NCBI GenBank assembly: GCA_900766185.1
Contig: CAAFUL010000009.1
Span: 1-38,720, forward strand
Reading direction: 5' to 3'
Length of the DNA stretch: 38,720 nt
Source: an uncultured Johnsonella sp.
GTDB taxonomy: Bacteria; Bacillota; Clostridia; Lachnospirales; Lachnospiraceae
Each line of letters opens with the position of its first letter. Positions within the stretch are counted from its first letter, which is position 1. Below are positions 10,101 to 18,680 of the stretch, piece after piece. The position numbers and the translations under genes are program-made. The notes below the pieces were generated by a model that made no database searches, was not told the DNA's origin, and saw nothing but the letters and a program-made list of their open reading frames with translations.

Positions 10101-10362
10101 TTTGGAAGAAATACAAAATTTTCCTAAACTAATTAAAGACAGTCAAGAGGTATTAGAAGAGTTCTCTAAATTGTTTATAGATACTATAAGAGATTATTTA
10201 GAACTAAATAGAGAGGATAGCCTAAAGAATATTATTAAATATAATAAAATTTTATCTGAATCAGGTGGTAGCCTTATTAAGGAGGTTGAAAGATTATTTG
10301 GTAAAACCATGTCGAAAGAAGACAAATTGAAGATTATTATGAACATTATCAAAGGTATATAA
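7102..10362 (+). CDS. Trypsin-like serine protease fused to a large P-loop GTPase
   Basis: The product has about 1,086 residues, numbered from the ATG at 7102. That start sits seven bases after AGGGGG; the in-frame ATG at 7096 is only one base away from it. Residues 1-200 are a trypsin-like domain: TVAH (His38), DDIL (Asp93) and EGLSGAPV (Ser177), a complete catalytic triad. A GTPase domain follows: GGSGAGKS (P-loop, 257-264), a GQTTRS switch-I-like stretch, DTRG (678-681, G3) and TGID (750-753, in place of TKxD). About 400 Lys/Glu/Ile-rich, largely helical residues separate P-loop and G3, an unusually long insertion. The C-terminal third is helical with no recognised motif. There is no membrane segment. 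I infer that nucleotide state gates proteolysis of a target; the partner is likely the adjacent MBL protein. Composition is very AT-rich. Confidence 0.8.
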   Translation: MQIVKISTFKGQCSGIIISCNNAREEKHNYYLIITVAHLCKDLFEKIEEKKEQKNIKNYICFDILNTEKNLISEKDYEIEDYFVSESLLNEDDILCFFVKIKDLHHIDGEVMVSDSGSLGDVMTEGFPNISNSQMIDLKGTVCKKTDEINHIYSYRISDDYHYYGTISDLIVMEGLSGAPVLTENNRLLGINQSIPYFSNGENPFKIVNYMDINHIFDFLRENSCIVYSLIDNVLKLKWIKTKNENNKKNISAMVIGGSGAGKSSFISQFIYDNEIIDSSGDGQTTRSDVIYNLSVRNNGRSAQVFFLNDSNGESKDENRSFPLKCFNNIKLELIVFIFKYRYHIPEYDIFNDNYVYFKRIYNFFDMIKQKEELLKKDIEKTLKEFNDFILDNFEKDNNELYERYIDIFVLLDKIKEKIKPQIFRIIINNKLIIDLLDQHEFAKIIPDKDERCMNDFDDSGKIDDDFNELLNKIYDYLRHNIGRYEQIFGKKSKKTIEKYNLTNEQYCKELNKILFYQNGNFEIDEFKFLYRKNKEINPAYISKLELTHIKKIILEDKSNTRKEFNSIEENIKNTYKNIYNEIQIRLVEYFKRNSCLGISINKHGNVDKISSIKFDFNYLTYEGIDLLKYCLKVNDISENRKKSLTAIIDKVEINSMLSNDYAYLADELGLESIIFHDTRGLDHIEKGVDKKTQLRNYLTNIEEGSSMKERIDSVFYIKKLDSGRPTELENTIPFIYDIIPNVPIFCVFTGIDILGYKKNSIIDWYKDKDIRPNSVKYLFSKDINKVFEKLSCSENRKNSVKECLQKNIGAFCAIDNYSSNLFSIKKIIKSILMKEVGSIDIVEQTALIDKLNDDKVNKEVKRLLFIFFSKCVVNWKYAHWRTVSSNAIRIHKKEVLGYWGTYRHRWDLIFNDTYTDVFKDIKYTSSFYKLFENNSGEIEQALINMRENFLGKSQDICSYSDKNKFIKILKKLYRNRENHPFDNKDMQFGNSRDFEAQKYLEEIQNFPKLIKDSQEVLEEFSKLFIDTIRDYLELNREDSLKNIIKYNKILSESGGSLIKEVERLFGKTMSKEDKLKIIMNIIKGI

Positions 10363-10532
10363 AAATGATTAAAATAAAGAATTTATAAAGGAACACTTAT
10401 TAATTTTATAAAAGTGAAGTGATTTGATAAGAGGTAATTTAGAAGATAAGATATGTATACAATACTTGTTACAAGTTTCACATGACTGGAGGGATACCCT
10501 CAAAAAATTTATAGATTAAAGGAAGACTCAAT

Positions 10533-11738
10533 ATGCCTATAGGATGGATTGATTTTTCAAAAACAGAAAGAAACAAGGTGCTTACAGTACTTGACTTGCT
10601 CTTGGAAAACTCAACTCTTGATGAACTTGGTATTGCAACAATCAGAGACGGGTTCTCTGATTTGTTTTTCCCAGGCACATCTACAACCCAAACAAGAGCA
10701 AAATATTTTTTCATCGTGCCCTATGCCCTAAGAGATTTGGAAAGAAGCGGTGAAACAGATGTAAATGATTTTTTTGACATCTTAAATGCTATAGAAAGAG
10801 AGTGTGCAGAAATATTTATAGATAACAATCCGGGAGAAACAGGTGTAATAGGCAGACGCTCGCTTGCAAATGACAGATGGGTTAAGCGTACACCTGCGGA
10901 TATATATTGGTCAGGTTTAAGGCAGTACGGTATATTTCGTGGCGGCAGATTATCACTATCAGAATATGCACAAGCTGTATGTGCGATAAATGCTAAAAAG
11001 GGTAATCTTACAGAACTTGGAAACAGGAATGACAAAGCTGAGGAAAACGAGACAGATGATGCAGATGCAGGGGATATTCGCAGTGTACATTTTTGGAATA
11101 TACCTACTTATGAGGATGAGTGGTTTGACAAACTTGAGATGGAACTGACAAAAGAAGAAGCGGAGTTTTTAAAGGAAAGGATTATAAACTCATGTGGGGA
11201 AAGTATATTTGCTCATGCTTTAAAAAATAATTTATGGGAGATAATGGAATGTGAGGGTTTTGAAAGTCTTGGTGATATAATTAGACACTTTCCAAAGCAG
11301 ATGCAAAAAGATTACCGCTTGGCTAAAGATTTTTCGGAATTTAATTATATACTTCGCATTATTTATAATATAGTTCTTTCAGATGAAAAAAATGAAGAGG
11401 CTAATGAAGCTTTGGATGATTGTCGCAGTGAAATAAAAAATATTGCAAATATTGACTTGGAGGCAGTTTTTGCGTGTACAGAGGCATGGAAAAATCCGAT
11501 GATGTGTAGATTTTTGCTTGCTGCAAGGAAGGCAATGCTTGATGAAAATATTTTAGAACTGAAAAAAATTGTAGAAAACAGGGAAGTGTTTTTAAAGGGC
11601 AGAGGTAGGGCAAGATGTGCTAATCCCAAAAAATTTGACAGTGCGGAATGGTTTGGAGGACATAAGCTGAATTATAGATTTGATAATGCAATAAAAATCA
11701 TGAAGGATATTTATATGGGAGGAGCAGGAGAATGTTAA
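10533..11738 (+). CDS. DUF6361-like protein (first gene of the helicase trio)
   Basis: The product is 401 residues. The N-terminus (GWIDFS, VLDLL, LDELGIATIRD, FFPGTSTTQTRAKYF, VPYAL) matches my memory of DUF6361 proteins, which are found with phospholipase-D-like and helicase genes. The first 100 residues are the best conserved; the C-terminal half is charged and helical. No catalytic motif is evident. An AGGAAG site precedes the ATG. Its stop overlaps the next gene by seven bases, so translation is coupled. It lies 170 bases after the AT-rich pair, and its base composition returns to that of the SWIM gene. I infer an adaptor or sensor in a nucleic-acid-targeting complex. Confidence 0.7.
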   Translation: MPIGWIDFSKTERNKVLTVLDLLLENSTLDELGIATIRDGFSDLFFPGTSTTQTRAKYFFIVPYALRDLERSGETDVNDFFDILNAIERECAEIFIDNNPGETGVIGRRSLANDRWVKRTPADIYWSGLRQYGIFRGGRLSLSEYAQAVCAINAKKGNLTELGNRNDKAEENETDDADAGDIRSVHFWNIPTYEDEWFDKLEMELTKEEAEFLKERIINSCGESIFAHALKNNLWEIMECEGFESLGDIIRHFPKQMQKDYRLAKDFSEFNYILRIIYNIVLSDEKNEEANEALDDCRSEIKNIANIDLEAVFACTEAWKNPMMCRFLLAARKAMLDENILELKKIVENREVFLKGRGRARCANPKKFDSAEWFGGHKLNYRFDNAIKIMKDIYMGGAGEC

Positions 11739-13555
11739 ATCCCGGTGAAGACAGACTTGATTATGGAAATATTTTAATACCGCCGGATTCTTATATATTG
11801 GACTTTGCAGTCGGCACGACTTATTCTTTGGATTTGGATGCCTTGGTGGGGGTGTGCATTGCACTTGGACTTTCGGTAGAGTCTGACAGCAATATAATGA
11901 AAGATCCGGTCTGTCTTTTGGAAGCCCTTAGAAGGACAGGAGATAAATTGGCTTTATTTTGTGAGGCGGGACAGATTTATCTGCCGAGGAATGTGAGTGT
12001 AGTATATACTTTGCTTGAAAAAATGGTTTTCCAAGTGGTAACGAAGGCAATGAAGGGTATAAAACATCCGTCATTTCATCCCAAGTTTTGGCTGCTTAGA
12101 TATACAAATAAAGAAGAAGTTTTATACAGAATTGTAGTATTAAGTCGCAATCTGACATTTGACAGAAGCTGGGATATATGCTTTTACATGGACGGAAAGC
12201 TTGGTGAAGAAACTGATAAGAATATACCTGTAGCAGACTTTCTAAAATATCTGTTAAGACAGCTTCCAAAATCTGAAATTGCCAAGGCAAAGCAAATCAG
12301 ACAGTTAATAAAAGAACTTGATTATGTGAATTTTGAAACAGGTATGAAGGAGTTCTATGATTTTGAATTTATACCAAGCGGTGTACCATGCTCAGAAGGC
12401 GGTATATATTCAATGCTTGATACTTCCTTGATAAAGGGAGAAAATGACAGATTTGAAAAATCGTTCCATGAACTTCTTGTAATATCTCCTTTTTTAAGTA
12501 AAGATATAATTCGTCAATTTAATGAAAGAAGCAGGTGGATTGAGAATACAGAGTATCTGCTTATTACAAGAGAGATGTCACTTGAAAAATTAAAACCTGA
12601 GGATTGTGATAATTTCAGAATTTATGTATTAAAAGATGAGATTGTGGACGGTGAAGCGGCAATATCTGATGGAGAGAGTGATTATTATAAGCAGGATATT
12701 CATGCAAAAGTCTATATGCTTAGAAAAAATACGAGTACAGAACTTTATCTGGGATCTTTAAACGCCTCACATAATGCCGTTTATGGAAATATAGAATTTA
12801 TGCTGTTATTAAAGTCAAAAAACAGGCATATAAATATGGAAAAATTAAAGGCGGACATATTCAATGGAGATGAGGACGGGGCGAATAATCCATTTAAAGA
12901 GGTAGAACTTTCTGAGCACAAAAAATTAAAGGAAGTGGATGAGGCAGGAGAACTTGATTTTTTGATAAAACAGATAAACCGTTATAAATTTTATGCGGTA
13001 GTAAGTGAAAACAGAGATTACTATGATGTTAATATCAGTGTGGAGGATTATGAAAAGCCGGATGCTGATATCACATTAAGTCCTATATTTGCACAGACCG
13101 AGGAAGTGGAATTTGCAAAAAATATGCTATTTGAAAAATTGTCGATAAACTCCTTATCTGAGTTTTATGTTTTATTCATTTGTGATAATGCCGGTAATAA
13201 GGTAAAAAGGCTGATTAAGATAGAAACTGAGGGTATACCTGATGAGAGGGAAGGCAAGGTTATCTTATCAATTATAGGAGAAAACTTTTATAGATATGTA
13301 GAGTTTTTATTTGGAGATGATTATATTACTTCTGCTTTAAGAGCGAATAGTGGAAACGGCCAGGGGAGTTTAGGAAAATCTTATGCTTCTATAGAGAATA
13401 TGCCGCTGCTTTATGAAAAAATGTTAAAAAAAGCGGCGACTGAGCCGGAGAGTTTTAAAGAAATTGAAAAATTGATTCGGTTGTTGCCGGAAGATAGTGT
13501 AGTTCCTGAGACTTTTAAAAAGCTATACAATACATTTAGAAAAGTGGTGAAATAG
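11732..13555 (+). CDS. Phospholipase D-like protein with two HKD motifs
   Basis: This 607-residue protein has two PLD/HKD half-sites: HPKFW (His116, Lys118) followed by LSRNLT, and HAKVY (His324, Lys326) followed by GSLNAS and NIEF. The HxK(x)nN/S pattern is that of PLD-superfamily nucleases and phospholipases. There is no signal peptide or membrane segment, so a cytoplasmic nuclease role beside the helicase is more likely than lipid cleavage. The ATG overlaps the end of the DUF6361-like gene, and the helicase ATG follows the stop after one base. This compact arrangement strongly implies a complex. DISARM also pairs PLD and helicase proteins, but its DUF1998 partner is absent here. Confidence 0.85.
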   Translation: MLNPGEDRLDYGNILIPPDSYILDFAVGTTYSLDLDALVGVCIALGLSVESDSNIMKDPVCLLEALRRTGDKLALFCEAGQIYLPRNVSVVYTLLEKMVFQVVTKAMKGIKHPSFHPKFWLLRYTNKEEVLYRIVVLSRNLTFDRSWDICFYMDGKLGEETDKNIPVADFLKYLLRQLPKSEIAKAKQIRQLIKELDYVNFETGMKEFYDFEFIPSGVPCSEGGIYSMLDTSLIKGENDRFEKSFHELLVISPFLSKDIIRQFNERSRWIENTEYLLITREMSLEKLKPEDCDNFRIYVLKDEIVDGEAAISDGESDYYKQDIHAKVYMLRKNTSTELYLGSLNASHNAVYGNIEFMLLLKSKNRHINMEKLKADIFNGDEDGANNPFKEVELSEHKKLKEVDEAGELDFLIKQINRYKFYAVVSENRDYYDVNISVEDYEKPDADITLSPIFAQTEEVEFAKNMLFEKLSINSLSEFYVLFICDNAGNKVKRLIKIETEGIPDEREGKVILSIIGENFYRYVEFLFGDDYITSALRANSGNGQGSLGKSYASIENMPLLYEKMLKKAATEPESFKEIEKLIRLLPEDSVVPETFKKLYNTFRKVVK

Positions 13556-13556
13556 T

Positions 13557-16500
13557 ATGGAAAAGCAAAATACCGCACGGAATATAATGGAAGGTTTGAA
13601 AGATTTCCAAAGAGAGACTGTAAATCGGATTATAGAGCTATATAAAAACGGACAGAAAAGAGTTCTTATATCTGATGAGGTGGGACTTGGGAAAACCTTG
13701 ATTGCAAGGGGAACTATTGCAAAATTTGCAGATTTTGCTAGGGAGCAGGGTAAGGATAGAATAAGAGTAGTCTATATATGTTCAAATGCAGCCATAGCAG
13801 ATCAGAATCTTGAAAAACTTTGCATTACAGAAGATGTACAAAGAGAAAGTGTAGCCGGTTCAAGACTTTCAGTACAACATCTGAATATATTTTATAAGGA
13901 AGCCGAAACTGCAAAGAAAAACTTGATTGGGCTGATTCCATTGACACCTGATACCTCATTTCGTATGACTGCAGGGTGCGGTCTGTTGTGGGAAAGAGCG
14001 GTATTGTTTGCTATATTGCTGCATGTACCAGAACTGAAAAAATATATTAAGCCTTTAGAGCAGATTATGCAGGCAGGAGCAAGTGTAGGCTGGAATGAAT
14101 GGGCAAAAGAGGATGGAATTTATAAAGTTTCCGAATGTAACAGACTTACTAAGGGCAAATACCTAAAATATATGCTAAAAAAGGTATCCGAAGGTTTAAA
14201 GACTCAGAATCCTAATGGAAGTACTTTACTTGAAGATTTGGTGAAAAAATGCAGGGAAGTTAAAAAATGGGGGGAAGCGGAAAAGATAAATGAAATTATC
14301 GGGAGATTAAGATATTTATTTGCGGGAATCAGTTTGGAAAAGCTGAATCCGAATCTGGTAATTTTAGATGAATTTCAGAGATTTAAGTATCTGATAAAAT
14401 CAGAGAGTGACTCTGAAATGGGAATGCTTGCAGCTAAGTTTTTTAACAGTAAATCTGTATATATGCTTTTGCTTTCAGCTACACCGTATAAGATGTATTC
14501 GACATTGGAAGAAATTGATGAGTCTCTTGTTGATGAACATTTCTCTGAGTTTTTTAATGTAATGGATTTTTTGAACAATACGAAGGATAAACAGATAGAA
14601 TTTAAAAATATATGGGAGGATTATTCAAAGCGTCTAAAGGGGTTTATGATAGGAGATATATCAATTATTCAGGCGAAAAATACAGCCCAAGAGGCAATGT
14701 ATGGCTCTGTATGCAGGACGGAGAGAATTTCCACAAAGGAAAGTGCTGATATAATTGATATTACAAATACCCACAAAGAGTTGGATGTGGATGAATATGA
14801 TATAAAATCATATATTAAGGCAAGAAGCTTAGTTGAGTTGATGGAAGAATCATATCATCTTCCTATTGATTATATAAAATCCTGTCCGTATATTATGTCC
14901 TTTATGAAGGATTATAAGCTGAAAAAAGATATTGTGAAGTACTTTAGTAATAATCTGGAAAAAGTAAAGAAAATAGATAAAAGTACCAGAGATGTTCTAT
15001 GGTTAAAAAGAGAGGATATAAATAATTTTAAACCGATAAGATGTAATAATGCAAGATTGGAAGCTATTAAGAAACATATTTTTTCACAAAAGTCGGAGCT
15101 TCTTTTGTGGGTACCTCCTTCAAAACCCTACTATGCACCGACAGGAGTATTTAAAGATGTAAAAAACTTTAGCAAGACTTTGATATTTTCCTCATGGGAG
15201 ATGGTTCCGAGAATGGTGTCATGTATGCTTTCCTATGAAGAAGAGCGTCGCACTATAGGGGCTCTTGTAAAGAACAATAAAGATATAGCGGTGCGTTATT
15301 TTAGTTCTGAGAAAAAGCCTTATCCCGGACCGAGAATGAGATTTTCCATATCCGATAAAAGGTTAAACGGTATGAGTTTGTTCTGCTTATTATATCCTTC
15401 AAGCTTTTTGACTGCATGCTATAATCCTATAGACTGTATGAACAGGTCTATGTCATTAAAAGAAATAGAAAGAAAAATAGAAGAAAAAATATCAAAAAAG
15501 CTGGAAAAGTATAAGACTCCGCTATCAGGTGCCATAGATCAGAGATGGTATTATATGGCTCCTCTTTTACTTGATCCTCCGAGATATGTGACTGAGTGGT
15601 TAAATGGGGACAAAAAACTGCTTTATGATGAAGATGATATAAGTTCTCTTTTTTTGAAACATTTAGAGCAGCTAAGGAAGCTTTTTTATAATAATATAGA
15701 GGAATTTGAGCTTGGAAGAAAACCTAAGGATCTGTATTTTGTATTGGCAAATATGGCTATTGCATCACCGGCTGTTTGTATTAACAGATTATACAGACTT
15801 TATTCCGCCGGGAAGAATTATGAAAGTTTTTTGCCCACTCAGGTGGCAAAGCGTTTTATTGATATGATGAACAAGCCCGATTCTACGGCAATTATTGAAC
15901 TTGTTTGCGGAAAAAATAAAGAGGATGTACATTGGAAAAATATTTTGACTTATTGTAAGCAGGGTAATATTCAGTCAATGTTTGATGAGTATGCACATCT
16001 TTTGTCAAACGGATATGAGGGGGATAATATCATATCCAAACTTCATAAGGAGATTATGTCAAATATGAATTTAAGAACAACACCTTATGAAATTGATACA
16101 TGGCAAAATTTTAATAAAACGATAAATGAGCAGAAAATAATTCCTACAAGAATCAGAACACATTTTGCGGTTGCTTTTACAAAGGGAGAGGGGAGCGATA
16201 CGGATACAAATAGAAAGAAGTTGCTAAGGTCAGCCTTTAATTCGCCTTTTAGACCATTTGTATTGACTTCCACATCCATAGGTCAGGAAGGACTGGATTT
16301 TCATAATTATTGCAGAAAAATTGTACACTGGAACCTACCTTCAAATCCGATTGATCTGGAACAAAGAGAGGGGAGAATTAACCGTTTTGAATGTCTTGCC
16401 ATAAGGCAGAATGTGGCAAAGAGATATGGAAATATTATTTTTAAGTCAAATGTATGGGATGAACTGTTCCGGGAAGCAAAACTAAGGGAAAGGTCTGAGA

Positions 16501-16760
16501 GCAGCTCGGATTTGATTCCTTATTGGGGGCTGAAAGAAACTGAGGATATGATTCGTATAGAGAGAATTGTACCAATGTATCCGTTAAGCAGAGATCAGGA
16601 GGCTTATGAAAGGCTGATTAAAATCCTATCGTTGTATCGCTTAACTCTTGGGCAGGCAAGGCAGGAGGAGCTATTGGAATATCTTATACAAAATGATAAT
16701 GGCAAGGAGAACTTAGAAGAACTATTTATGAATCTTAGCCCGTATTTTAGAAAGGTGTGA
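13557..16760 (+). CDS. SNF2/DEAD-type helicase-translocase, PLD-associated
   Basis: The product is 1,067 residues with a full SF2 motif set: FQ (17-18, Q-motif-like), DEVGLGKT (40-47, motif I), LDEFQ (Asp271-Gln274, motif II), LSATP (Ser307-Thr309, motif III), and C-terminal IGQEGLDF and REGRINR (937-943, motifs V-VI). The DEVGLGKT and REGRxNR forms are typical of SNF2-like translocases in restriction and defence loci. About 550 residues separate the two lobes, a large insertion. It starts one base after the PLD stop. The stop is TGA; a hydrolase remnant continues in the same frame. Probably ATP-driven movement on DNA feeds the PLD nuclease. Confidence 0.88.
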   Translation: MEKQNTARNIMEGLKDFQRETVNRIIELYKNGQKRVLISDEVGLGKTLIARGTIAKFADFAREQGKDRIRVVYICSNAAIADQNLEKLCITEDVQRESVAGSRLSVQHLNIFYKEAETAKKNLIGLIPLTPDTSFRMTAGCGLLWERAVLFAILLHVPELKKYIKPLEQIMQAGASVGWNEWAKEDGIYKVSECNRLTKGKYLKYMLKKVSEGLKTQNPNGSTLLEDLVKKCREVKKWGEAEKINEIIGRLRYLFAGISLEKLNPNLVILDEFQRFKYLIKSESDSEMGMLAAKFFNSKSVYMLLLSATPYKMYSTLEEIDESLVDEHFSEFFNVMDFLNNTKDKQIEFKNIWEDYSKRLKGFMIGDISIIQAKNTAQEAMYGSVCRTERISTKESADIIDITNTHKELDVDEYDIKSYIKARSLVELMEESYHLPIDYIKSCPYIMSFMKDYKLKKDIVKYFSNNLEKVKKIDKSTRDVLWLKREDINNFKPIRCNNARLEAIKKHIFSQKSELLLWVPPSKPYYAPTGVFKDVKNFSKTLIFSSWEMVPRMVSCMLSYEEERRTIGALVKNNKDIAVRYFSSEKKPYPGPRMRFSISDKRLNGMSLFCLLYPSSFLTACYNPIDCMNRSMSLKEIERKIEEKISKKLEKYKTPLSGAIDQRWYYMAPLLLDPPRYVTEWLNGDKKLLYDEDDISSLFLKHLEQLRKLFYNNIEEFELGRKPKDLYFVLANMAIASPAVCINRLYRLYSAGKNYESFLPTQVAKRFIDMMNKPDSTAIIELVCGKNKEDVHWKNILTYCKQGNIQSMFDEYAHLLSNGYEGDNIISKLHKEIMSNMNLRTTPYEIDTWQNFNKTINEQKIIPTRIRTHFAVAFTKGEGSDTDTNRKKLLRSAFNSPFRPFVLTSTSIGQEGLDFHNYCRKIVHWNLPSNPIDLEQREGRINRFECLAIRQNVAKRYGNIIFKSNVWDELFREAKLRERSESSSDLIPYWGLKETEDMIRIERIVPMYPLSRDQEAYERLIKILSLYRLTLGQARQEELLEYLIQNDNGKENLEELFMNLSPYFRKV

Positions 16761-17102
16761 ATTTTAAGATTTCATACTTCTGAAGGAATAACGATTGAAT
16801 GTATTACGATTCCGGGTCATACATGGAGACACATGGTATACTTGATTGATTATCAATACCTCTTAACAGGTGATACAATTTGCTTTGGTTCAGACGGTGG
16901 CTACAGTTTTATAAGTACCTTGGCAGAAAGTAATAAAATTTCGCTAAAATCCGGCTGTGCTTGAAGAAAATTGAAAGAAAGCAATGGCTTAATAAAAATC
17001 ATTACCGGTCATACCGACCGGAATGATGATTTGGAATTATTATTTATTATGCCAACTTATACTCAGCTTGACAGTATGAGAATAAAAATATATATTAATT
17101 AG
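16761..17102 (+). pseudogene. Remnant of a metallo-beta-lactamase-type hydrolase
   Basis: In the same frame as the helicase, directly after its TGA, the sequence reads a hydrolase middle and tail: CITIPGHTWRHMVYLID, YLLTGDTI, then IITGHTD near the end, closing with TAG at 17100. PGHT, TGDT and TGHT are the metal-site blocks of MBL-fold hydrolases. The N-terminal HxHxDH half is gone, there is no start codon, and a TGA at 16962 interrupts the frame. It is decayed. The metY promoter candidate lies in its tail. Confidence 0.75.
17068..17096 (+). promoter_or_regulatory. Near-consensus promoter for metY
   Basis: TTGACA at 17068-17073 and TATATT at 17091-17096 are separated by 17 bases, about 30 bases before the metY ATG. 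No SAM riboswitch or T-box was seen in the short leader. Confidence 0.65.
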
Positions 17103-17125
17103 ACTTAGAAAAAGGAGTTTTATAA

Positions 17126-18403
17126 ATGTCAAATTACAATATTAACACCATCTGTGTACAAGGTGGTTATGAACCTAAAAACGGAGAAGCAAGAGTAGTT
17201 CCTATAGTACAGTCTACAACTTTTAAATATGAATCATCACAGCAAATGGGTGATTTGTTTGACTTGAAAGAAGCAGGGTATTTTTATACCAGACTTGCCA
17301 ATCCTACAAATGATGCCGTAGCCAATAAAATATGTCAGCTTGAAGGCGGTGTGGCGGCTATATTGACATCATCCGGACAGGCAGCTAATTTTTATGCTAT
17401 ATTAAATATTGCCAATGCAGGAGACCATGTTATCGCATCTTCCGCTATCTATGGAGGTACCTATAACCTGATAGCTAAAACTATGAAAACTATGGGCATA
17501 GAAACGAGCTTTGTTGATCCGGATATTTCAGCCTGGGAACTTGAAGCAAAGTTTAAGCCTAATACCAAGCTGGTTTTTGGTGAGACCTTATCCAATCCTT
17601 CACTTAGAATCTTTGATATAGAGAAGTTTGCAAATGTAGCACATAAGCATGGAGTACCGTTAATCGTTGACAATACCTTCCCTACACCGATTTTTTGCAG
17701 ACCTTTTGAATGGGGAGCGGATATTGTTACACACTCGACTACAAAATACATGAACGGCTCTGCAAATGCAGTTGGCGGTGCGGTCGTGGACTCAGGTAAC
17801 TTTGACTGGGAAAAATACAGTGATAAATTCCCGGGGCTTACAACTCCGGATGAAACCTACCATGGAACAGTATATACAAAAAGCTTCGGTAAGGCTGCAT
17901 ATATTACAAGGATGACAACTAATTTAATGCGTGATCTGGGCTCCATACCTTCACCGCAGAATTCTTTCTACCTTGGGTTTGGGCTGGAAACACTGCATCT
18001 AAGAATGGAAAGACATTATGAAAATGCCTTGGCTCTTGCCAAGTATTTACAAAAGCATCCTAAGGTATCATGGGTTTCTTTTTCGGGACTTGAAAATGAC
18101 AGTCAGCACGAAATGGCAAAAAAATACCTGCCAAAGGGCTCTTGCGGAGTTATATCATTCGGTATCATAGGAGGCAGGGAAGCAGCGGTTAAATTTATGG
18201 ATGCTTTAAGACTGGCTGCGATTGTTACTCATGTGGCTGACGCAAGAACCTGCGTACTTCATCCGGCATCCACTACTCACAGACAGATGAATGATGAAGA
18301 GCTTATAGCAGCAGGAGTATCTGCGGATCTTATCAGAATGTCTGTAGGAATAGAAGATATCAGTGATCTTATAGCTGATATAGATCAGGCGTTAGAAAAA
18401 TAA
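17126..18403 (+). CDS. metY: O-acetylhomoserine sulfhydrylase (homocysteine synthase)
   Basis: This 425-residue PLP enzyme condenses O-acetylhomoserine with sulfide to give homocysteine for methionine synthesis in the cytoplasm. The PLP lysine is in HSTTKYMNG (Lys207). Other family marks are the YTRLANPTN block, SSGQAA (phosphate binding), VDNTFPTP (Asp on the pyridine ring) and the C-terminal VGIED. The length and the extra central segment fit MetY rather than MetB/MetC. AAGGAG lies before the ATG. It is monocistronic with its own promoter, and the 100-bp hairpin-forming repeat directly after it may end transcription. It is unrelated in function to the defence genes on either side. Confidence 0.95.
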   Translation: MSNYNINTICVQGGYEPKNGEARVVPIVQSTTFKYESSQQMGDLFDLKEAGYFYTRLANPTNDAVANKICQLEGGVAAILTSSGQAANFYAILNIANAGDHVIASSAIYGGTYNLIAKTMKTMGIETSFVDPDISAWELEAKFKPNTKLVFGETLSNPSLRIFDIEKFANVAHKHGVPLIVDNTFPTPIFCRPFEWGADIVTHSTTKYMNGSANAVGGAVVDSGNFDWEKYSDKFPGLTTPDETYHGTVYTKSFGKAAYITRMTTNLMRDLGSIPSPQNSFYLGFGLETLHLRMERHYENALALAKYLQKHPKVSWVSFSGLENDSQHEMAKKYLPKGSCGVISFGIIGGREAAVKFMDALRLAAIVTHVADARTCVLHPASTTHRQMNDEELIAAGVSADLIRMSVGIEDISDLIADIDQALEK

Positions 18404-18416
18404 ATAACTTTTTAAT

Positions 18417-18516
18417 GAGGCTGTTGCAAAATAGAGATCAAGCATAAGATGTAGTGGCATTTTGGTAAAATGCAATTATAGAACTTGTAATAAAAATCTT
18501 AAAATGCAGCAGCCTC
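18417..18516. mobile_element. MITE-like element, copy 1 (left of fic)
   Basis: A 100-base unit starts GAGGCTGTTGCAAAAT and ends AAAATGCAGCAGCCTC, giving imperfect terminal inverted repeats. Its right half is almost identical to the element at 19708-19807, including a shared TATAGAACTTGTAATAAAAA core, in the same orientation. It encodes nothing. Folded as RNA it is a long hairpin and may terminate metY. Confidence 0.75.
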
Positions 18517-18601
18517 TTTATTTTATTAAAAGTAAGATTGCTTTGCATAAGAATAACTATGAATCATAGCAAGTAGGAGTTAAAAAATCTCATTTATAAA
18601 T

Positions 18602-18680
18602 TAGACGAAGATTAATACCGGCAGCAGCCTGATAAATATACATATATAATATACCCTAGCTGCCTGAACTACAACACAAT
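18602..18680. repeat. Dispersed repeat, copy 2 (shortened)
   Basis: TAGACGAAGAT, CCGGCAGCAGCCTGATA and TATAATATAC followed by CTGCCTGAACT match, in order, the element at 23309-23475, but the central hairpin right arm is missing. It lies just upstream of the fic promoter. Confidence 0.65.

Noticed and set aside
10533..16760. Calling the DUF6361-PLD-helicase trio a DISARM system
   Set aside because: No DUF1998 (DrmB) protein or methylase is present; only the PLD and helicase parts are shared in general type.
2760..16964. TGA read as tryptophan or selenocysteine in this organism
   Set aside because: Intact genes here end in TGA (mprF, helicase) and use TGG for Trp throughout; the interrupting TGAs are confined to broken or suspect genes. 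The peroxidase has a cysteine active site.
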